A stretch of DNA of 64,000 nucleotides. Origin: Flavobacteriales bacterium (GTDB taxonomy: Bacteria > Bacteroidota > Bacteroidia > Flavobacteriales_D > Crocinitomicaceae). Where the stretch lies: contig CANFRV010000003.1 of the NCBI GenBank assembly GCA_947449575.1, positions 109,891 through 173,890 on the forward strand, read 5' to 3'. The position numbers were made by a program, and so were the translations under genes. Positions 1-9,423 of this stretch are shown here, in pieces; within the stretch, counting starts at the first letter, position 1; each line of letters begins with the position of its first letter. The notes below the pieces were generated by a model. The model did not search any database. It had not been told where the DNA came from and worked only from the letters and a program-made list of their open reading frames with translations.

Positions 1-53
1 TTCCTCAAAGAACATGAAAATACATATTTTGAATAAAGGTTTTTGTATTTGTA

Positions 54-503
54 TTACATCAAATATTCCATTTCGTATAAGTGGAATCCTTGTGCCCAAT
101 AATTTTCCACAATTTTCATAAGCTTGAACCCATTTTTTTCATAAAACTTGAAAACCAGTTGGGAAGTTCGGACGTGTATTGTTTTACAATTTTTCAATTC
201 TTGTAGTGCTGAAATTCGATGTTTTAACAGTAAAGTACCATACGAAAACCCTTGATAAGCCGGATGAATAATTCCCCAACTTATAATGCCTACCGTTTCA
301 TTTTTACTATTAATACCACCGCAACCAATAATTTTATTTTCTACAAGCAATACGTAATACAAGTCAATTTCATTTTCTAAGTAGTGAAGAAAATCTATTT
401 CTTCTGCAGAAGAGAAATATTTGGGAGTATTTAATCGTAAAATTTGAATTAAATCTTTTTTATCGGTGTGTTTGTATTCCCTTATTTTTAAATGGGTTTC
501 CAT
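54..503 (-). CDS. GNAT family N-acetyltransferase
   Basis: A 149-residue protein with the GNAT fold pattern. Strands at residues 49-65 and 71-80 lead into an acetyl-CoA pyrophosphate loop of the QGFSYG type (about 84-89). The C-terminal FYEKNGF motif (about 120-126) is typical of GNAT motif B. The family transfers acetyl from acetyl-CoA to an amine; the substrate cannot be told from sequence. The gene begins 6 nt after the stop of the pentapeptide-repeat gene upstream, so the two are probably co-transcribed. Its length is normal for a single-domain GNAT. The family call is firm and the function open. Confidence 0.88.
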   Translation of the reverse strand: METHLKIREYKHTDKKDLIQILRLNTPKYFSSAEEIDFLHYLENEIDLYYVLLVENKIIGCGGINSKNETVGIISWGIIHPAYQGFSYGTLLLKHRISALQELKNCKTIHVRTSQLVFKFYEKNGFKLMKIVENYWAQGFHLYEMEYLM

Positions 504-509
504 TGTCTA

Positions 510-1082
510 TTAGTCGATCAAAATTTGGTATTTATTCAATAATCCAGTAACTGCGGGCAAAGAAAAACGAGCTTTTTTGATTTTATTTTTTTCAGGATCT
601 ATGGAATAATTAATCGCAGTTCTTAAATCTGCTTTTACTAAAAGTGTGTTTTCAAAAACTGCTCCTATCAGGTCGCAAGACACGAAAACCGCTTCTGTAA
701 GTTCTACTTCTGAAAAATCTACTTCCTTTAAAGAACAATCGATAAATTGTGTCTTTTTCATTTTTTTCTGAAAGAAAGTTGAATAATCTAATTGACTATT
801 TTTAAAATTAACTGAAAATAAAAAGTCATTACAAACGCTAAAATCAACACCTACCATCTTACAATTCACAAAGTCGCAATTTTTTAAACCTGAATGAGCA
901 AGTTTTGTCATAGAGAAGTTACAATCATTGAATAAACAATCGATGAAGTCTGATTGTGTTATAAAACAGGAAGAGAAATCACAGTTCTCAAATGTACATC
1001 GGTCAAATTCTCTACTTGTTATTTTTTTTTCAGAGAAGTCCTTTGCTGTGAATGTTTTTTCAAATTGAAGTGAATCGCTCAT
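510..1082 (-). CDS. Pentapeptide-repeat protein
   Basis: A 190-residue protein made almost entirely of five-residue repeats with a central F or L (for example CDFSS, SDFID, CNFSM, CDFVN, VDFSE, ADLRT). This pattern builds a right-handed quadrilateral beta-helix. The relatives QnrB and MfpA mimic DNA and bind gyrase, but most members have unknown roles and nothing here proves a Qnr function. It has no signal peptide or membrane segment. It is probably co-transcribed with the GNAT gene 6 nt downstream. Confidence 0.88.
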   Translation of the reverse strand: MSDSLQFEKTFTAKDFSEKKITSREFDRCTFENCDFSSCFITQSDFIDCLFNDCNFSMTKLAHSGLKNCDFVNCKMVGVDFSVCNDFLFSVNFKNSQLDYSTFFQKKMKKTQFIDCSLKEVDFSEVELTEAVFVSCDLIGAVFENTLLVKADLRTAINYSIDPEKNKIKKARFSLPAVTGLLNKYQILID

Positions 1083-1222
1083 TTTTTTTACATTGAAGAG
1101 TAAAGGTAGTTAAAATTCAAAGATCTATAAAGTGGAAAATCGTACCAAAATAAGTAAACTAGGGATTACAAGTTTAGAAAGATAGTGATTGAAAATCTAG
1201 CGAACATTTTAAAAGTTAGGAC

Positions 1223-1251
1223 AAAAAAAAACGGACTTTTACATCCGTTTT
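1223..1251 (-). terminator. Intrinsic terminator of the vWA-like gene
   Basis: Read on the minus strand, an 8-bp stem (AAAACGGA / TCCGTTTT) closes an 8-nt loop and is followed by a run of T. It lies about 20 nt past the stop of the 1270-2385 gene and ends that unit. Confidence 0.85.
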
Positions 1252-1269
1252 CAACTTAGGCGTGGTTAT

Positions 1270-2385
1270 TTAAAGTTGCACAAATTTCCCTCCAGACATC
1301 CTGAATTTCATACCTCCTAATTTGAACGTCTTACCTTCACCTATTTTTGCTACATCAACTAAATCCTGTTCCATGGTATGGATGGAACCTCCAGTCGCAT
1401 ATGCAATATCCAAATACAACGTGTTCATTCTATCCGTCACACCGCAAACAATAATCTTTATAGGAATATTCTGACTTTTAAGAAAACTCAACAGTTTCAT
1501 GTCACAAGGATTTTCCCAGTTATCAGCAATAAGTATAACATTCTGTTTGTTTTCTGGATATTTTTTGATAGCATAACAAATTGCTTCTAGGTCATTTTCA
1601 ATATGGGCACCTTTTTCCATGGCGACAAAAGCAGTTTCAATCACTTTTTTTGAATTTGATGTTTCAATACTCCATATTCCATGGTCATCAGAGGCTGCGA
1701 TTTGATTGTTGCTTTTTTCTTCATCATCGTTGAAAAAAACAATTTGTTTGAATGTATTTAACTTTTGATTGCTTTTAATCCACAACAAAATTTGTGCTGT
1801 ATATGGAGACATACTGCCAGTAACGTCACAAACAACCAACATGTTTTTCCAATTACTATTTCGATTTACAACCTTTAAAACCGTTGAATCTTCTGGTGGT
1901 TTTTTACCTTCGATGATTGAAGTAATTATTTCATTTTCGGATTTAAAACTTGGCATAGGTCTGTAGTAAACGACGAAACCATGGAAGTAATTTTGTATAT
2001 TTCCAGTACGTTCAACACCTGTTTGTTTCACGAGGTGCCATTTAATAATAGGGTTATTAAAAGCTTGAGGTAAATTCATGTGCAATTCTAAAATACGATT
2101 TAGGTTCAATTCTGTAAAGTCCGCACCTACAGGATAATCTGAATAAACTAAATCAACTCCTACGATTGTTTGATTACTTAACTTTTGAATGATTTGAGGA
2201 TTATTTATTTCAAACTCTCCAGGATCCATTTTAATTTTGATAGATGAGAATATTCCGCTATCGGGAACATATTTATCTACAACAATTGTGTCTCTAAATT
2301 GAATATTAACTCTAATATTCACTTGCGCTGCGACATATCCTGTCTGTGAAAGGATGATTGCCATTATGGAGAGTAATGCTTTCAT
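1270..2385 (-). CDS. Secreted protein with von Willebrand A-like domain
   Basis: A 371-residue protein with an N-terminal Sec signal peptide (about 1-20, ending near VAAQ), so it is exported. The N-terminal half (21-170) is beta-rich and unrecognised. The C-terminal half resembles a vWA domain: a hydrophobic strand followed by a DVTGS metal-site motif (about 187-191, the DxSxS position with Thr for the first Ser), later strands such as VILIAD and a GGS turn. vWA domains bind proteins through a metal ion; the partner here is unknown. The gene is monocistronic, with its own terminator. Confidence 0.75.
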   Translation of the reverse strand: MKALLSIMAIILSQTGYVAAQVNIRVNIQFRDTIVVDKYVPDSGIFSSIKIKMDPGEFEINNPQIIQKLSNQTIVGVDLVYSDYPVGADFTELNLNRILELHMNLPQAFNNPIIKWHLVKQTGVERTGNIQNYFHGFVVYYRPMPSFKSENEIITSIIEGKKPPEDSTVLKVVNRNSNWKNMLVVCDVTGSMSPYTAQILLWIKSNQKLNTFKQIVFFNDDEEKSNNQIAASDDHGIWSIETSNSKKVIETAFVAMEKGAHIENDLEAICYAIKKYPENKQNVILIADNWENPCDMKLLSFLKSQNIPIKIIVCGVTDRMNTLYLDIAYATGGSIHTMEQDLVDVAKIGEGKTFKLGGMKFRMSGGKFVQL

Positions 2386-2458
2386 AGTTGTATAAGCACG
2401 TTCGTTTAGAAAGTTACAACTATGATCACATCGCTATTATTTTGGTAATTATAGGAAC

Positions 2459-2490
2459 AAAAAAAAAGTCTAGCAAATTTTGCTAGACTT
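2459..2490 (-). terminator. Intrinsic terminator of the cold-shock gene
   Basis: On the minus strand AAGTCTAGCA pairs with TGCTAGACTT across a short A/T loop, followed by nine T. It lies about 35 nt past the cold-shock stop codon. Confidence 0.9.
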
Positions 2491-2523
2491 AAACTTCATA
2501 AATATAAAGTATCGTTTTAAAGC

Positions 2524-2715
2524 TTATGCTTGTTTAACGTTAACTGCATTTAATCCTTTTTTTCCTTCTTGAAGTTCGTAAGTAACTTCATCATTCTCTC
2601 TGATTTCATCAATTAAACCTGAAATGTGTACGAAGTACTCTTGGTTTGATTCTGCGTCTTTAATAAATCCAAATCCTTTTGAGTCATTGAAAAATTTTAC
2701 AATTCCTTTATTCAT
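2524..2715 (-). CDS. Cold-shock domain protein (CspA family)
   Basis: A 63-residue single cold-shock domain. It has the nucleic-acid-binding RNP1 motif KGFGFI (about 13-18) and RNP2 motif YFVHIS (about 27-32), and starts with the family-typical MNKGIVKFFN. Such proteins bind single-stranded RNA and DNA and melt secondary structure, often as RNA chaperones. The gene is a single unit between its own TATCTTTG promoter and a strong terminator, as usual for csp genes. Whether it is cold-induced cannot be seen. Confidence 0.97.
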   Translation of the reverse strand: MNKGIVKFFNDSKGFGFIKDAESNQEYFVHISGLIDEIRENDEVTYELQEGKKGLNAVNVKQA

Positions 2716-2734
2716 AATAATAATTTTATTTGTG

Positions 2735-2742
2735 CAAAGATA
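2735..2742 (-). promoter_or_regulatory. -7 box (TATCTTTG) of the cold-shock gene
   Basis: A perfect TAnnTTTG Bacteroidota -7 element on the minus strand, 19 nt upstream of the csp start codon, leaving a very short leader. Confidence 0.7.
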
Positions 2743-2884
2743 TGTATTAAATTAATACCTGAGTAATTTTTTGTGATTTATTTTTTTTATTTTCTAAATA
2801 AAGTTGTTTTTATCAGCGAGTTACTATTTTTTTATCCAAAATAGAAGTTTTTAAAAAATAAAAAATTGGCAAGAAATAAATGAT

Positions 2885-3667
2885 TTAGAACTCATAATTT
2901 GATATTTCACCTTTTTTCCAATGTTTTAAGATCGCTGTTTCACCGTCAAAATCTAAATAAGTGTAATACTGAAGCCAATCACCGAGGTTGATATAAGTCG
3001 ATTTTTCAGAAAGTTCGATTTGAAGTGGTAAATGTCTATGACCATATATAAAATAATCAAAATGTTGCTGCGCCAAAATTTCTTTGCTGTAAATAGCTAA
3101 CCATTCATTCTCAACACCTAAAAATTTCTCATCGCTTGTTCCTGATTTTGCTCTACTTGATTTCGAAGATAAGTTGGCTAACCAAATACCGAAATTGGGA
3201 TGCAGCCTAGCGAAAATCCACTGACAAAACTTATTATTAAATATTTTTTTTAAAATTTTATAGGAGTGATCACCAGGTCCTAAACCATCTCCATGACCTA
3301 TATAAAATTTCTTATCACCAAAAGTTCTTTCGATAGGTTTTCTGTGAATCTGAATTCCTAGTTCTTTTGGTAGGTAATCAAAAATCCACATATCATGATT
3401 TCCAGTAAAAATATGAATGGGAATCCCAGCATCTGTTAACTCAGCTATTTTTCCTTGTAATCGCACAAAACCCTTTGGGATCGCATGTTTGTATTCAAAC
3501 CAAAAATCAAAAATATCACCTACTAAAAAAATTTCTTCAGCCGTTGGTTTTATCTGATTTAACCAAGCTACTAATTCTTTTTCACGTTCTAAACTTTTTT
3601 CATAGGTAGGAGCACCTAAATGAAAATCGGAAGCGAAATAAATATGTTTTTTAATTGTATCTGGCAT
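2885..3667 (-). CDS. lpxH: UDP-2,3-diacylglucosamine diphosphatase
   Basis: A 260-residue calcineurin-like metallophosphoesterase with every metal-site motif in order: DFHLG near the N-terminus, GDIFDFW, GNHD, GHGD and GHRH. In the Raetz lipid A pathway LpxH hydrolyses UDP-2,3-diacylglucosamine to lipid X and UMP at the cytoplasmic face of the inner membrane. The GDIFDFWFEY stretch is characteristic of the LpxH family rather than of generic phosphoesterases. It is the last gene of the minus-strand run that starts with lpxK, another lipid A gene. About 75 nt separate it from the tlpA gene upstream. Confidence 0.9.
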   Translation of the reverse strand: MPDTIKKHIYFASDFHLGAPTYEKSLEREKELVAWLNQIKPTAEEIFLVGDIFDFWFEYKHAIPKGFVRLQGKIAELTDAGIPIHIFTGNHDMWIFDYLPKELGIQIHRKPIERTFGDKKFYIGHGDGLGPGDHSYKILKKIFNNKFCQWIFARLHPNFGIWLANLSSKSSRAKSGTSDEKFLGVENEWLAIYSKEILAQQHFDYFIYGHRHLPLQIELSEKSTYINLGDWLQYYTYLDFDGETAILKHWKKGEISNYEF

Positions 3668-3711
3668 TATAATCTTCGTTGCTCAACCTTACTAAATTCT
3701 CAATCTTACTT

Positions 3712-3735
3712 AACCTCAACCTCAACCTCAATCTC
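3712..3735. repeat. Short tandem repeat, 6-nt unit AACCTC
   Basis: Three AACCTC units and one AATCTC unit lie head to tail in the gap between lpxH and the tlpA gene. It is simple sequence with no visible coding role. Confidence 0.8.
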
Positions 3736-3743
3736 TCACCTCC

Positions 3744-4847
3744 CTAATGTCCGAAAATACGTAAAAGTTCTTGTTCCAACGCTTCACCTCTCAAATTTGT
3801 TTTTATAATTTTCCCTTCTTGATCTATTAGCACAGTGAAAGGAATGGATGTAATCTGATAAATTTTACCTGTTGCGCTTGACCAACCTTTTAGATCACTC
3901 ACATGATTTGGCCAAATTAAATGATCAGATTCAATGGCGTTTTTCCATTTTCCTTTATCTTGATCAAACGAAACACTCATGACGGTAAATCCGTCTTTGT
4001 TATATTTTTCATACATTTTAACAACGTTCGGATTTTCTTTTCGACAAGGTCCGCACCAAGATGCCCAGAAATCTAAAAGAACCACTTTACCTCTTAAGTC
4101 AGAAAGTTTTAATGTATTTCCATCTAATTTTGTGTCCGAAAAATCAGGAGCCATTTTTCCTTCCGCTAAAAAATTAGCAGCTTCTTTTTTCTCTTTTAGA
4201 GCAATAAAATTTTTGTTAACTTCTTTTATAGTAGGTGATTCGGTAAATGATTTGACTAATTGATTAACAAGTGATTCGTAGACCGTAAATTCATTTTCTG
4301 GATTGGTGGTTGATAATGCAACAAGCAAAGCAGGCGAATTTTGATTTTGAGCTATAAATGTTTGACGAGCACTTTGAAAATTAGAATATTCTCGTTGCAT
4401 CGATGTATTAATTTCTTGAGATTTTTCGGGAGATTGTTTAAGTTCTTGACTAGCTGAAGCTTGCTTTTGATTCCATGCCGTCAACACCTTGATAAATTCA
4501 TTCATGTTGACACTTTCATCAGATCCAATAATATTAGCGTAAGATTGGATATTTGAACCATCACCATATACCTTAATATCGCATAAGTCTTTCACAATTA
4601 TATTTATATGTGTATTTCCAAGTCGAAGAACATAATAATCGGGATTTGGTAATTTACCTTTAATCGTAAAATCACCTTTTTTAGAAAGGGGAACGCTCAG
4701 GAAATCAATGTAGTGTGAGCCGTAAAATTGAGATATTTTGACAGAATCTTCAGAGGTATTGAAAATGTTGCCAGAAACTGATACAGAAATTTGACTACTT
4801 CCCCAAAATGAAAGTAGTAGAGTCGTGAAAAAAAGTATTTTGTTCAT
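3744..4847 (-). CDS. TlpA-type thiol-disulfide oxidoreductase with DUF4369 domain
   Basis: About 367 residues from the chosen start. An in-frame ATG 63 nt further upstream exists, but the ATG at 4847 begins exactly at a signal peptide (MNKILFFTTLL, cleaved near SSQ). An N-terminal DUF4369-like beta domain (about 20-120) and a helical linker precede a C-terminal thioredoxin fold with the WCGPC active site. Such proteins reduce or exchange disulfides of periplasmic proteins, for example in cytochrome c maturation; the partner is unknown. The gene upstream is a paralogue with the same architecture. Confidence 0.9.
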   Translation of the reverse strand: MNKILFFTTLLLSFWGSSQISVSVSGNIFNTSEDSVKISQFYGSHYIDFLSVPLSKKGDFTIKGKLPNPDYYVLRLGNTHINIIVKDLCDIKVYGDGSNIQSYANIIGSDESVNMNEFIKVLTAWNQKQASASQELKQSPEKSQEINTSMQREYSNFQSARQTFIAQNQNSPALLVALSTTNPENEFTVYESLVNQLVKSFTESPTIKEVNKNFIALKEKKEAANFLAEGKMAPDFSDTKLDGNTLKLSDLRGKVVLLDFWASWCGPCRKENPNVVKMYEKYNKDGFTVMSVSFDQDKGKWKNAIESDHLIWPNHVSDLKGWSSATGKIYQITSIPFTVLIDQEGKIIKTNLRGEALEQELLRIFGH

Positions 4848-4933
4848 ATGATTTTTATTGTTTTTAGTAGAAATACACACTTCATTTTTAGTAATTTCAG
4901 TTCTTTTCATGACTGTATTTCTTTGACTTACTA

Positions 4934-6109
4934 TTAATTTTTGATCAGTTCCTTCAATTTTTGTTCCAAAGATTCTCCACGTAATCCAGTTTCAATTATT
5001 TTCCCTTCCTTGTCAACCAAAACAGTGTGGGGAATACTTTGGAAACCATATAGATTTGGCATGCTCGATTCCCATCCAGAAAGCTCACTTACATGATTAG
5101 GCCAAACTAATCCATCTTCTTTGATAGCATTTTTCCACACTGCAACATCGCTATCGAGAGATACTGACATTATTGTAAATCCTTTGTCTTTATACTGATT
5201 ATATAATCTCACAACATTTGGATTTTCATGCCGACATGGAGAGCACCAAGAAGCCCAAAAATCAATTAGAACATATTTTCCTCTCAAGGAAGATAGTTTC
5301 ATTTCAACACCATCTGGATTTTTTAATGCGATTTCAGGAGCTTCTGTTTTTCCAGCATTAAGTGTTTTGTATTGATTATAGTTGTTTTCTATTACTTGTA
5401 CTTGTTGTACCAGATTTGTTGCAATAGGAGAGTTTTTATATCTATTTGCATACGCAGCACTCATTTTCTGCAAGGCAAAAAGGTTTTGAACGTTCCAATC
5501 TTTAAAGCCCATATTAGGCGCTAGAAAGGACGTTAAAATGAAATTCAAGGGATTACTTGGTTCATTATTCACTGTTTCAACACAAAAAAGCTCAATTGGT
5601 TTCCTAAAGGATAAATATTGTTTCAATAAAACATCATCTGTAACCTTGTCTTTTAAGGTGGCTAAACTTTCTTGTTTTGAAGCAAAATCGGAAAAAAGTG
5701 AAATGTATTTTGTTAGGCTTTCAGACCATTCTGTATTTGTAAACACAGGTGAAAATTGATAATTTTCGAAGGTTGTTGTTAGTATAACATTATCTTTTGG
5801 TACCAATGGTAAGGTGATAATTTTTGTTTGACTTTCACCTAAGCGAAGTTGAAATATTCCCATGTCTGGAATGTTACTAAGCATTTCAAAATGCCCTTTG
5901 TCATCCGTTACACATTTTGCCACTTCAATTGTACCTTGTTGACTCATTGCTTCAAGATATAAATGAACATTTACAGCTCCTTCTATTACCCCACTTATTT
6001 TAAAGTTTTCAATGATATTTGTGTCAGGATTATCTTGAATCGGTCCATTATCATCTCCACATGAAAATAGTACGAATAAAAGTGTACTTAAAATGAAAAT
6101 AATTTTCAT
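4934..6109 (-). CDS. Lipoprotein TlpA-type thiol-disulfide oxidoreductase (paralogue)
   Basis: A 391-residue lipoprotein: the signal peptide ends in the lipobox LFSC (Cys 17), so it is anchored to a membrane. It is followed by a DUF4369-like beta domain, a helical middle and a C-terminal thioredoxin domain with the WCSPC active site. It aligns along its whole length with the neighbouring tlpA gene (shared FWASWC, ENPNVV, WPNHVS and IPxTVL blocks), pointing to an old tandem duplication. It starts 11 nt after gatB and is probably co-transcribed with it. One copy is lipid-anchored and the other apparently soluble or secreted. Confidence 0.9.
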   Translation of the reverse strand: MKIIFILSTLLFVLFSCGDDNGPIQDNPDTNIIENFKISGVIEGAVNVHLYLEAMSQQGTIEVAKCVTDDKGHFEMLSNIPDMGIFQLRLGESQTKIITLPLVPKDNVILTTTFENYQFSPVFTNTEWSESLTKYISLFSDFASKQESLATLKDKVTDDVLLKQYLSFRKPIELFCVETVNNEPSNPLNFILTSFLAPNMGFKDWNVQNLFALQKMSAAYANRYKNSPIATNLVQQVQVIENNYNQYKTLNAGKTEAPEIALKNPDGVEMKLSSLRGKYVLIDFWASWCSPCRHENPNVVRLYNQYKDKGFTIMSVSLDSDVAVWKNAIKEDGLVWPNHVSELSGWESSMPNLYGFQSIPHTVLVDKEGKIIETGLRGESLEQKLKELIKN

Positions 6110-6120
6110 AAAATGATGTA

Positions 6121-7581
6121 TTATAGTTTTTCTAATTGATCTCTCATTAATTGATTGGACGCTTTAGGGTCTGCTTTTCCTTTTGATAATTTCATCAATT
6201 GCCCCATTAAAAAGCCAGTTAATTGCTTTTCACCGTTTTTATACCGTTCCACCTCATTTGGATTTTGTTTAATCACTTCAAGAATGTAATTCATAATGGA
6301 ATCTTCATTTGAATCTTGAATTAAATTTAATTCCTCCGCAATTGATAACGGATTTTTTAGCGGGTTCATTAATAATTCAGGAAATATTTTCTGTGAAGCA
6401 ACTGTTGAAGAAATTTTCCCACCGTCAATTAAAGCAATTAAAGCAGCAATTTGCGACGTAGAAATTGGGAATTCACCTATTTCTAGCCCATTTTGATTTA
6501 GGTACGATTTTATATCACCCATCACCCAATTGGCTGCTGCTTTGTAGTTACTTGTTTGAAGTATTAAATCTTCAAAATATAACGCAATTGCCTTTGTGTC
6601 AGTTAAGATAAAAGCATCATAATCTGACAAGCCCAGCTCTTTTGTGTATTTAATAAATAAATCTCTTGGAAGAGCAGGCATTTCAGCATGAATAGCATCG
6701 ATTTGATTTTGATCTACGAATAAAGGTTGTAAATCAGGCTCAGGGAAATATCTATAATCATTGGCTTCTTCTTTGGTTCGCATGGAAATAGTTGTCCCTT
6801 TTAAAGCATCGTAAGAACGGGTTTCAGACGTAAGAATAACTCCTTTTTCGACCTCTTCAATTTGACGTGTTATTTCATATTCAATTGCTCTTTGAACGTT
6901 TCGAATTGAATTCATGTTTTTGACCTCAATTTTGGTCCCGAATTCACTTGCGCCAATTAAATTCACTGATACATTGGCATCACAACGCAAAGAACCTTCC
7001 TCCATATTTCCATCGCAAATATCCAAGTAACGCACTAGCTTTCGAATTTCTGTCAAATAGCTATATGCTTCTTGCGAACTTCTCATGTCTGGTTCTGAAA
7101 CGATTTCCACTAAAGGTACGCCAGCTCTATTTAGATCAACAAGTGTGTCATAAATATCTACATCATGGATACTTTTTCCAGCATCTTCCTCCATATGAAT
7201 TCGAGTAAGACCAATGGATTTTTCGTTTCCATCTTCCGTTTTAATAATTATAGCACCTCCCGTACAAATGGGTGTTTTATCTTGTGTGATTTGATATCCT
7301 TTTGGAAGATCGGGATAGAAATATTGTTTTCGAGCAAAATATTGTTCGCGCGCAATGTCACAACCGCATGCAATACCTAATTTGATGGCATATTCAACTG
7401 TTTTTTTGTTCATCATTGGTAAAGTACCTGGATGCCCAAGTGAAATTACACTAATATTAGTATTTGGTATTGCTCCAAATTCATTGACATCATTGGAGTA
7501 TGCTTTGGTTTGAGTGAGCATTTGTGCATGCACTTCTAAACCAATAACAACTTCGTATTTTGCTCTTACTTCTGGGTTCAT
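6121..7581 (-). CDS. gatB: Asp-tRNA(Asn)/Glu-tRNA(Gln) amidotransferase subunit B
   Basis: A 486-residue GatB of full length. It has the N-terminal VIGLEVHAQ signature, the GHPGTLP and YFYPDLPKGYQITQ stretches, the CDANVS zinc/tRNA region, and a C-terminal YqeY-like tail domain. With GatA and GatC it converts misacylated Glu-tRNA(Gln) or Asp-tRNA(Asn) to the correct amide form using ammonia from glutamine. gatA and gatC are not in the window. It follows the purine nucleoside phosphorylase by 2 nt, so translation is probably coupled. Confidence 0.97.
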   Translation of the reverse strand: MNPEVRAKYEVVIGLEVHAQMLTQTKAYSNDVNEFGAIPNTNISVISLGHPGTLPMMNKKTVEYAIKLGIACGCDIAREQYFARKQYFYPDLPKGYQITQDKTPICTGGAIIIKTEDGNEKSIGLTRIHMEEDAGKSIHDVDIYDTLVDLNRAGVPLVEIVSEPDMRSSQEAYSYLTEIRKLVRYLDICDGNMEEGSLRCDANVSVNLIGASEFGTKIEVKNMNSIRNVQRAIEYEITRQIEEVEKGVILTSETRSYDALKGTTISMRTKEEANDYRYFPEPDLQPLFVDQNQIDAIHAEMPALPRDLFIKYTKELGLSDYDAFILTDTKAIALYFEDLILQTSNYKAAANWVMGDIKSYLNQNGLEIGEFPISTSQIAALIALIDGGKISSTVASQKIFPELLMNPLKNPLSIAEELNLIQDSNEDSIMNYILEVIKQNPNEVERYKNGEKQLTGFLMGQLMKLSKGKADPKASNQLMRDQLEKL

Positions 7582-7583
7582 TT

Positions 7584-8396
7584 CTATAAACGTGAAATCA
7601 GTTGACTCATTATTAATGTCATTTTTGGCTCTTGGCGAGATGCTACATCAATCACATCTTGTAAACTTACTTTATGTATTTTTCCAGGTACGCCCAAATC
7701 TGTTATGATTGAGATAGCAAAACAAGGAATGGACATGTGACGGGCAACGATGATTTCCGGAACAGTAGACATTCCTACCGCATCCGCTCCAATTGCTCTC
7801 ACGTATCCGTATTCAGCAGGAGTTTCTAATGTTGGTCCTGTTAAACCAGCGTATGTTCCAACGGATACTTTAATATTATTTTCTTTTGCAATTGTTTGTG
7901 CCAATTCAATCATTTCTGTATCATACGCATCACTCATGTCAGGGAAACGAGGACCTAATTCATCAAAGTTTTTACCGATTAATGGATGAGCTGGAAATAG
8001 ATTGATGTGATCATCTTGAATCATTATTTCTCCCACTTCAAAATCAGGATTAACACCACCAGAAGCATTTGAAACAAACAAACGTTCAATTCCTAATAAT
8101 TTCATTACTCGCACTGGATACGTAACTTGTTGCATATTGTATCCTTCATAAAAATGAAAACGACCTTGCATAGCAACCACTTTTTTACCGCCTAATTCTC
8201 CAAAAATTAATTTTCCAGAGTGACTTTCAACGGTAGAAACAGGAAAATGAGGGATATCCTTGTAATCGATTTCATCAATAACTTTAATTTCTTTTACTAA
8301 ACCTCCTAATCCGGTACCTAATATTATTCCTATCGTAGGTTGCACAGAAGTTTTTGATTGTATAAAACTTGCAGATTCTTTAAATTGAGTTAACAT
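7584..8396 (-). CDS. Purine-nucleoside phosphorylase
   Basis: A 270-residue trimeric-type (PNP/MTAP class 2) enzyme. It has the phosphate-binding GTGLGG loop (about 27-32), the SHSGKL stretch, the MQGRFHFYEGY active-site segment and the VSNASGG motif. It splits purine nucleosides with phosphate to base and ribose-1-phosphate for salvage. Its start overlaps the lpxK end by 17 nt, showing translational coupling within the lpxK-PNP-gatB operon. Confidence 0.95.
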   Translation of the reverse strand: MLTQFKESASFIQSKTSVQPTIGIILGTGLGGLVKEIKVIDEIDYKDIPHFPVSTVESHSGKLIFGELGGKKVVAMQGRFHFYEGYNMQQVTYPVRVMKLLGIERLFVSNASGGVNPDFEVGEIMIQDDHINLFPAHPLIGKNFDELGPRFPDMSDAYDTEMIELAQTIAKENNIKVSVGTYAGLTGPTLETPAEYGYVRAIGADAVGMSTVPEIIVARHMSIPCFAISIITDLGVPGKIHKVSLQDVIDVASRQEPKMTLIMSQLISRL

Positions 8397-9411
8397 ATTG
8401 CATTATTAATTTGTTAAAAATATATTTATTATCTATTTCGACTTCTATTGTTTGATAGAGCCATGGGTATTCTTTAATGTTTGTATTGTCTGACATTTCA
8501 GATAATCGCATATAATCTTTTTCCGTCGTGACAATTGCACTTGAATCCGCTGCAAAAGTATCAAATTTTTGGTGAATTCTTTCTATATCTTGAATGCTAA
8601 AAATATGATGATCAGGAAATGAAATCGTTTCTACAGTATATCGCTTCTGTAATTCGAGTAACAATGGTGTATAATTGGCAATACCAGTGACTAATAGAAT
8701 ATTATTTAAGTCTGGATTTATTGGTTTTCCAAAGGGAATTAAATCACCGTAAATAATGGAAGAAAAGAATATTTTTTCTTTATTAAATCGTAGACTTTTT
8801 ATTACACGTAATTTATCAGTTTCAGAGATGTTTTGTGGGCATTTTGTGACGATCACATAATCCGCCCTTTTTTTACTTGATTTCCATTCTCTTAAATTTC
8901 CTGCAGGAAGAACAAAGTCGTTTGAAAATAGGGCCGAATAATCCGTTAAAAGAATGTTCAATCCAGCTTTTACAGCTCTGTGTTGAAATGCATCATCTAA
9001 AATTATGAGGTTATTTTCAGGAAATAACGCTTGAATTTTTTGAACGCCTTCAACTCTTTTTTCACATACAACCACATTAATTTGAGGAAAAAAACGGGAA
9101 ATATATAACTTCGGTTCATCTCCTATTTCCGTATCAGATGAAGTTTTAGATCCAAGCAAAAAACCCTTCGTTTTTCTACCATAGCCTCTGCTAAGTATTG
9201 TTATCTTTTGAGTATCTTTCAATAAACTTGCTAAATAGGCTACATGAGGTGTTTTTCCCGTACCTCCAACAGAGAGATTTCCGATGCAAATCGATTTTTT
9301 TGGTATTAAGTAGGATTGACGTATTCCTAGATCAAAAAGTAAATTTCTACAGTAGGTAATTATCCCATAAATCCAAGCAAAAGGCAATAAGAGTAATCTC
9401 ACATGTTGCAT
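8380..9411 (-). CDS. lpxK: Tetraacyldisaccharide 4'-kinase
   Basis: A 343-residue LpxK with the Walker A-type loop GGTGKTP (about 49-55) after an N-terminal membrane-associating helix, and LSRGYGR, DDAFQHR and TTEKDY motifs in family order. It phosphorylates the 4' position of the lipid A disaccharide to give lipid IVA at the inner membrane. It is the first gene of a six-gene minus-strand run ending in lpxH. A TATCTTTG box stands only 4 nt before the start codon, so the mRNA is probably leaderless. Confidence 0.96.
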   Translation of the reverse strand: MQHVRLLLLPFAWIYGIITYCRNLLFDLGIRQSYLIPKKSICIGNLSVGGTGKTPHVAYLASLLKDTQKITILSRGYGRKTKGFLLGSKTSSDTEIGDEPKLYISRFFPQINVVVCEKRVEGVQKIQALFPENNLIILDDAFQHRAVKAGLNILLTDYSALFSNDFVLPAGNLREWKSSKKRADYVIVTKCPQNISETDKLRVIKSLRFNKEKIFFSSIIYGDLIPFGKPINPDLNNILLVTGIANYTPLLLELQKRYTVETISFPDHHIFSIQDIERIHQKFDTFAADSSAIVTTEKDYMRLSEMSDNTNIKEYPWLYQTIEVEIDNKYIFNKLIMQYVNSI

Positions 9412-9415
9412 GAAT

Positions 9416-9423
9416 CAAAGATA
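9416..9423 (-). promoter_or_regulatory. -7 box (TATCTTTG) of the lpxK operon
   Basis: Perfect TAnnTTTG on the minus strand ending 4 nt before the lpxK ATG. Transcription would start at or next to the start codon. Confidence 0.65.
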
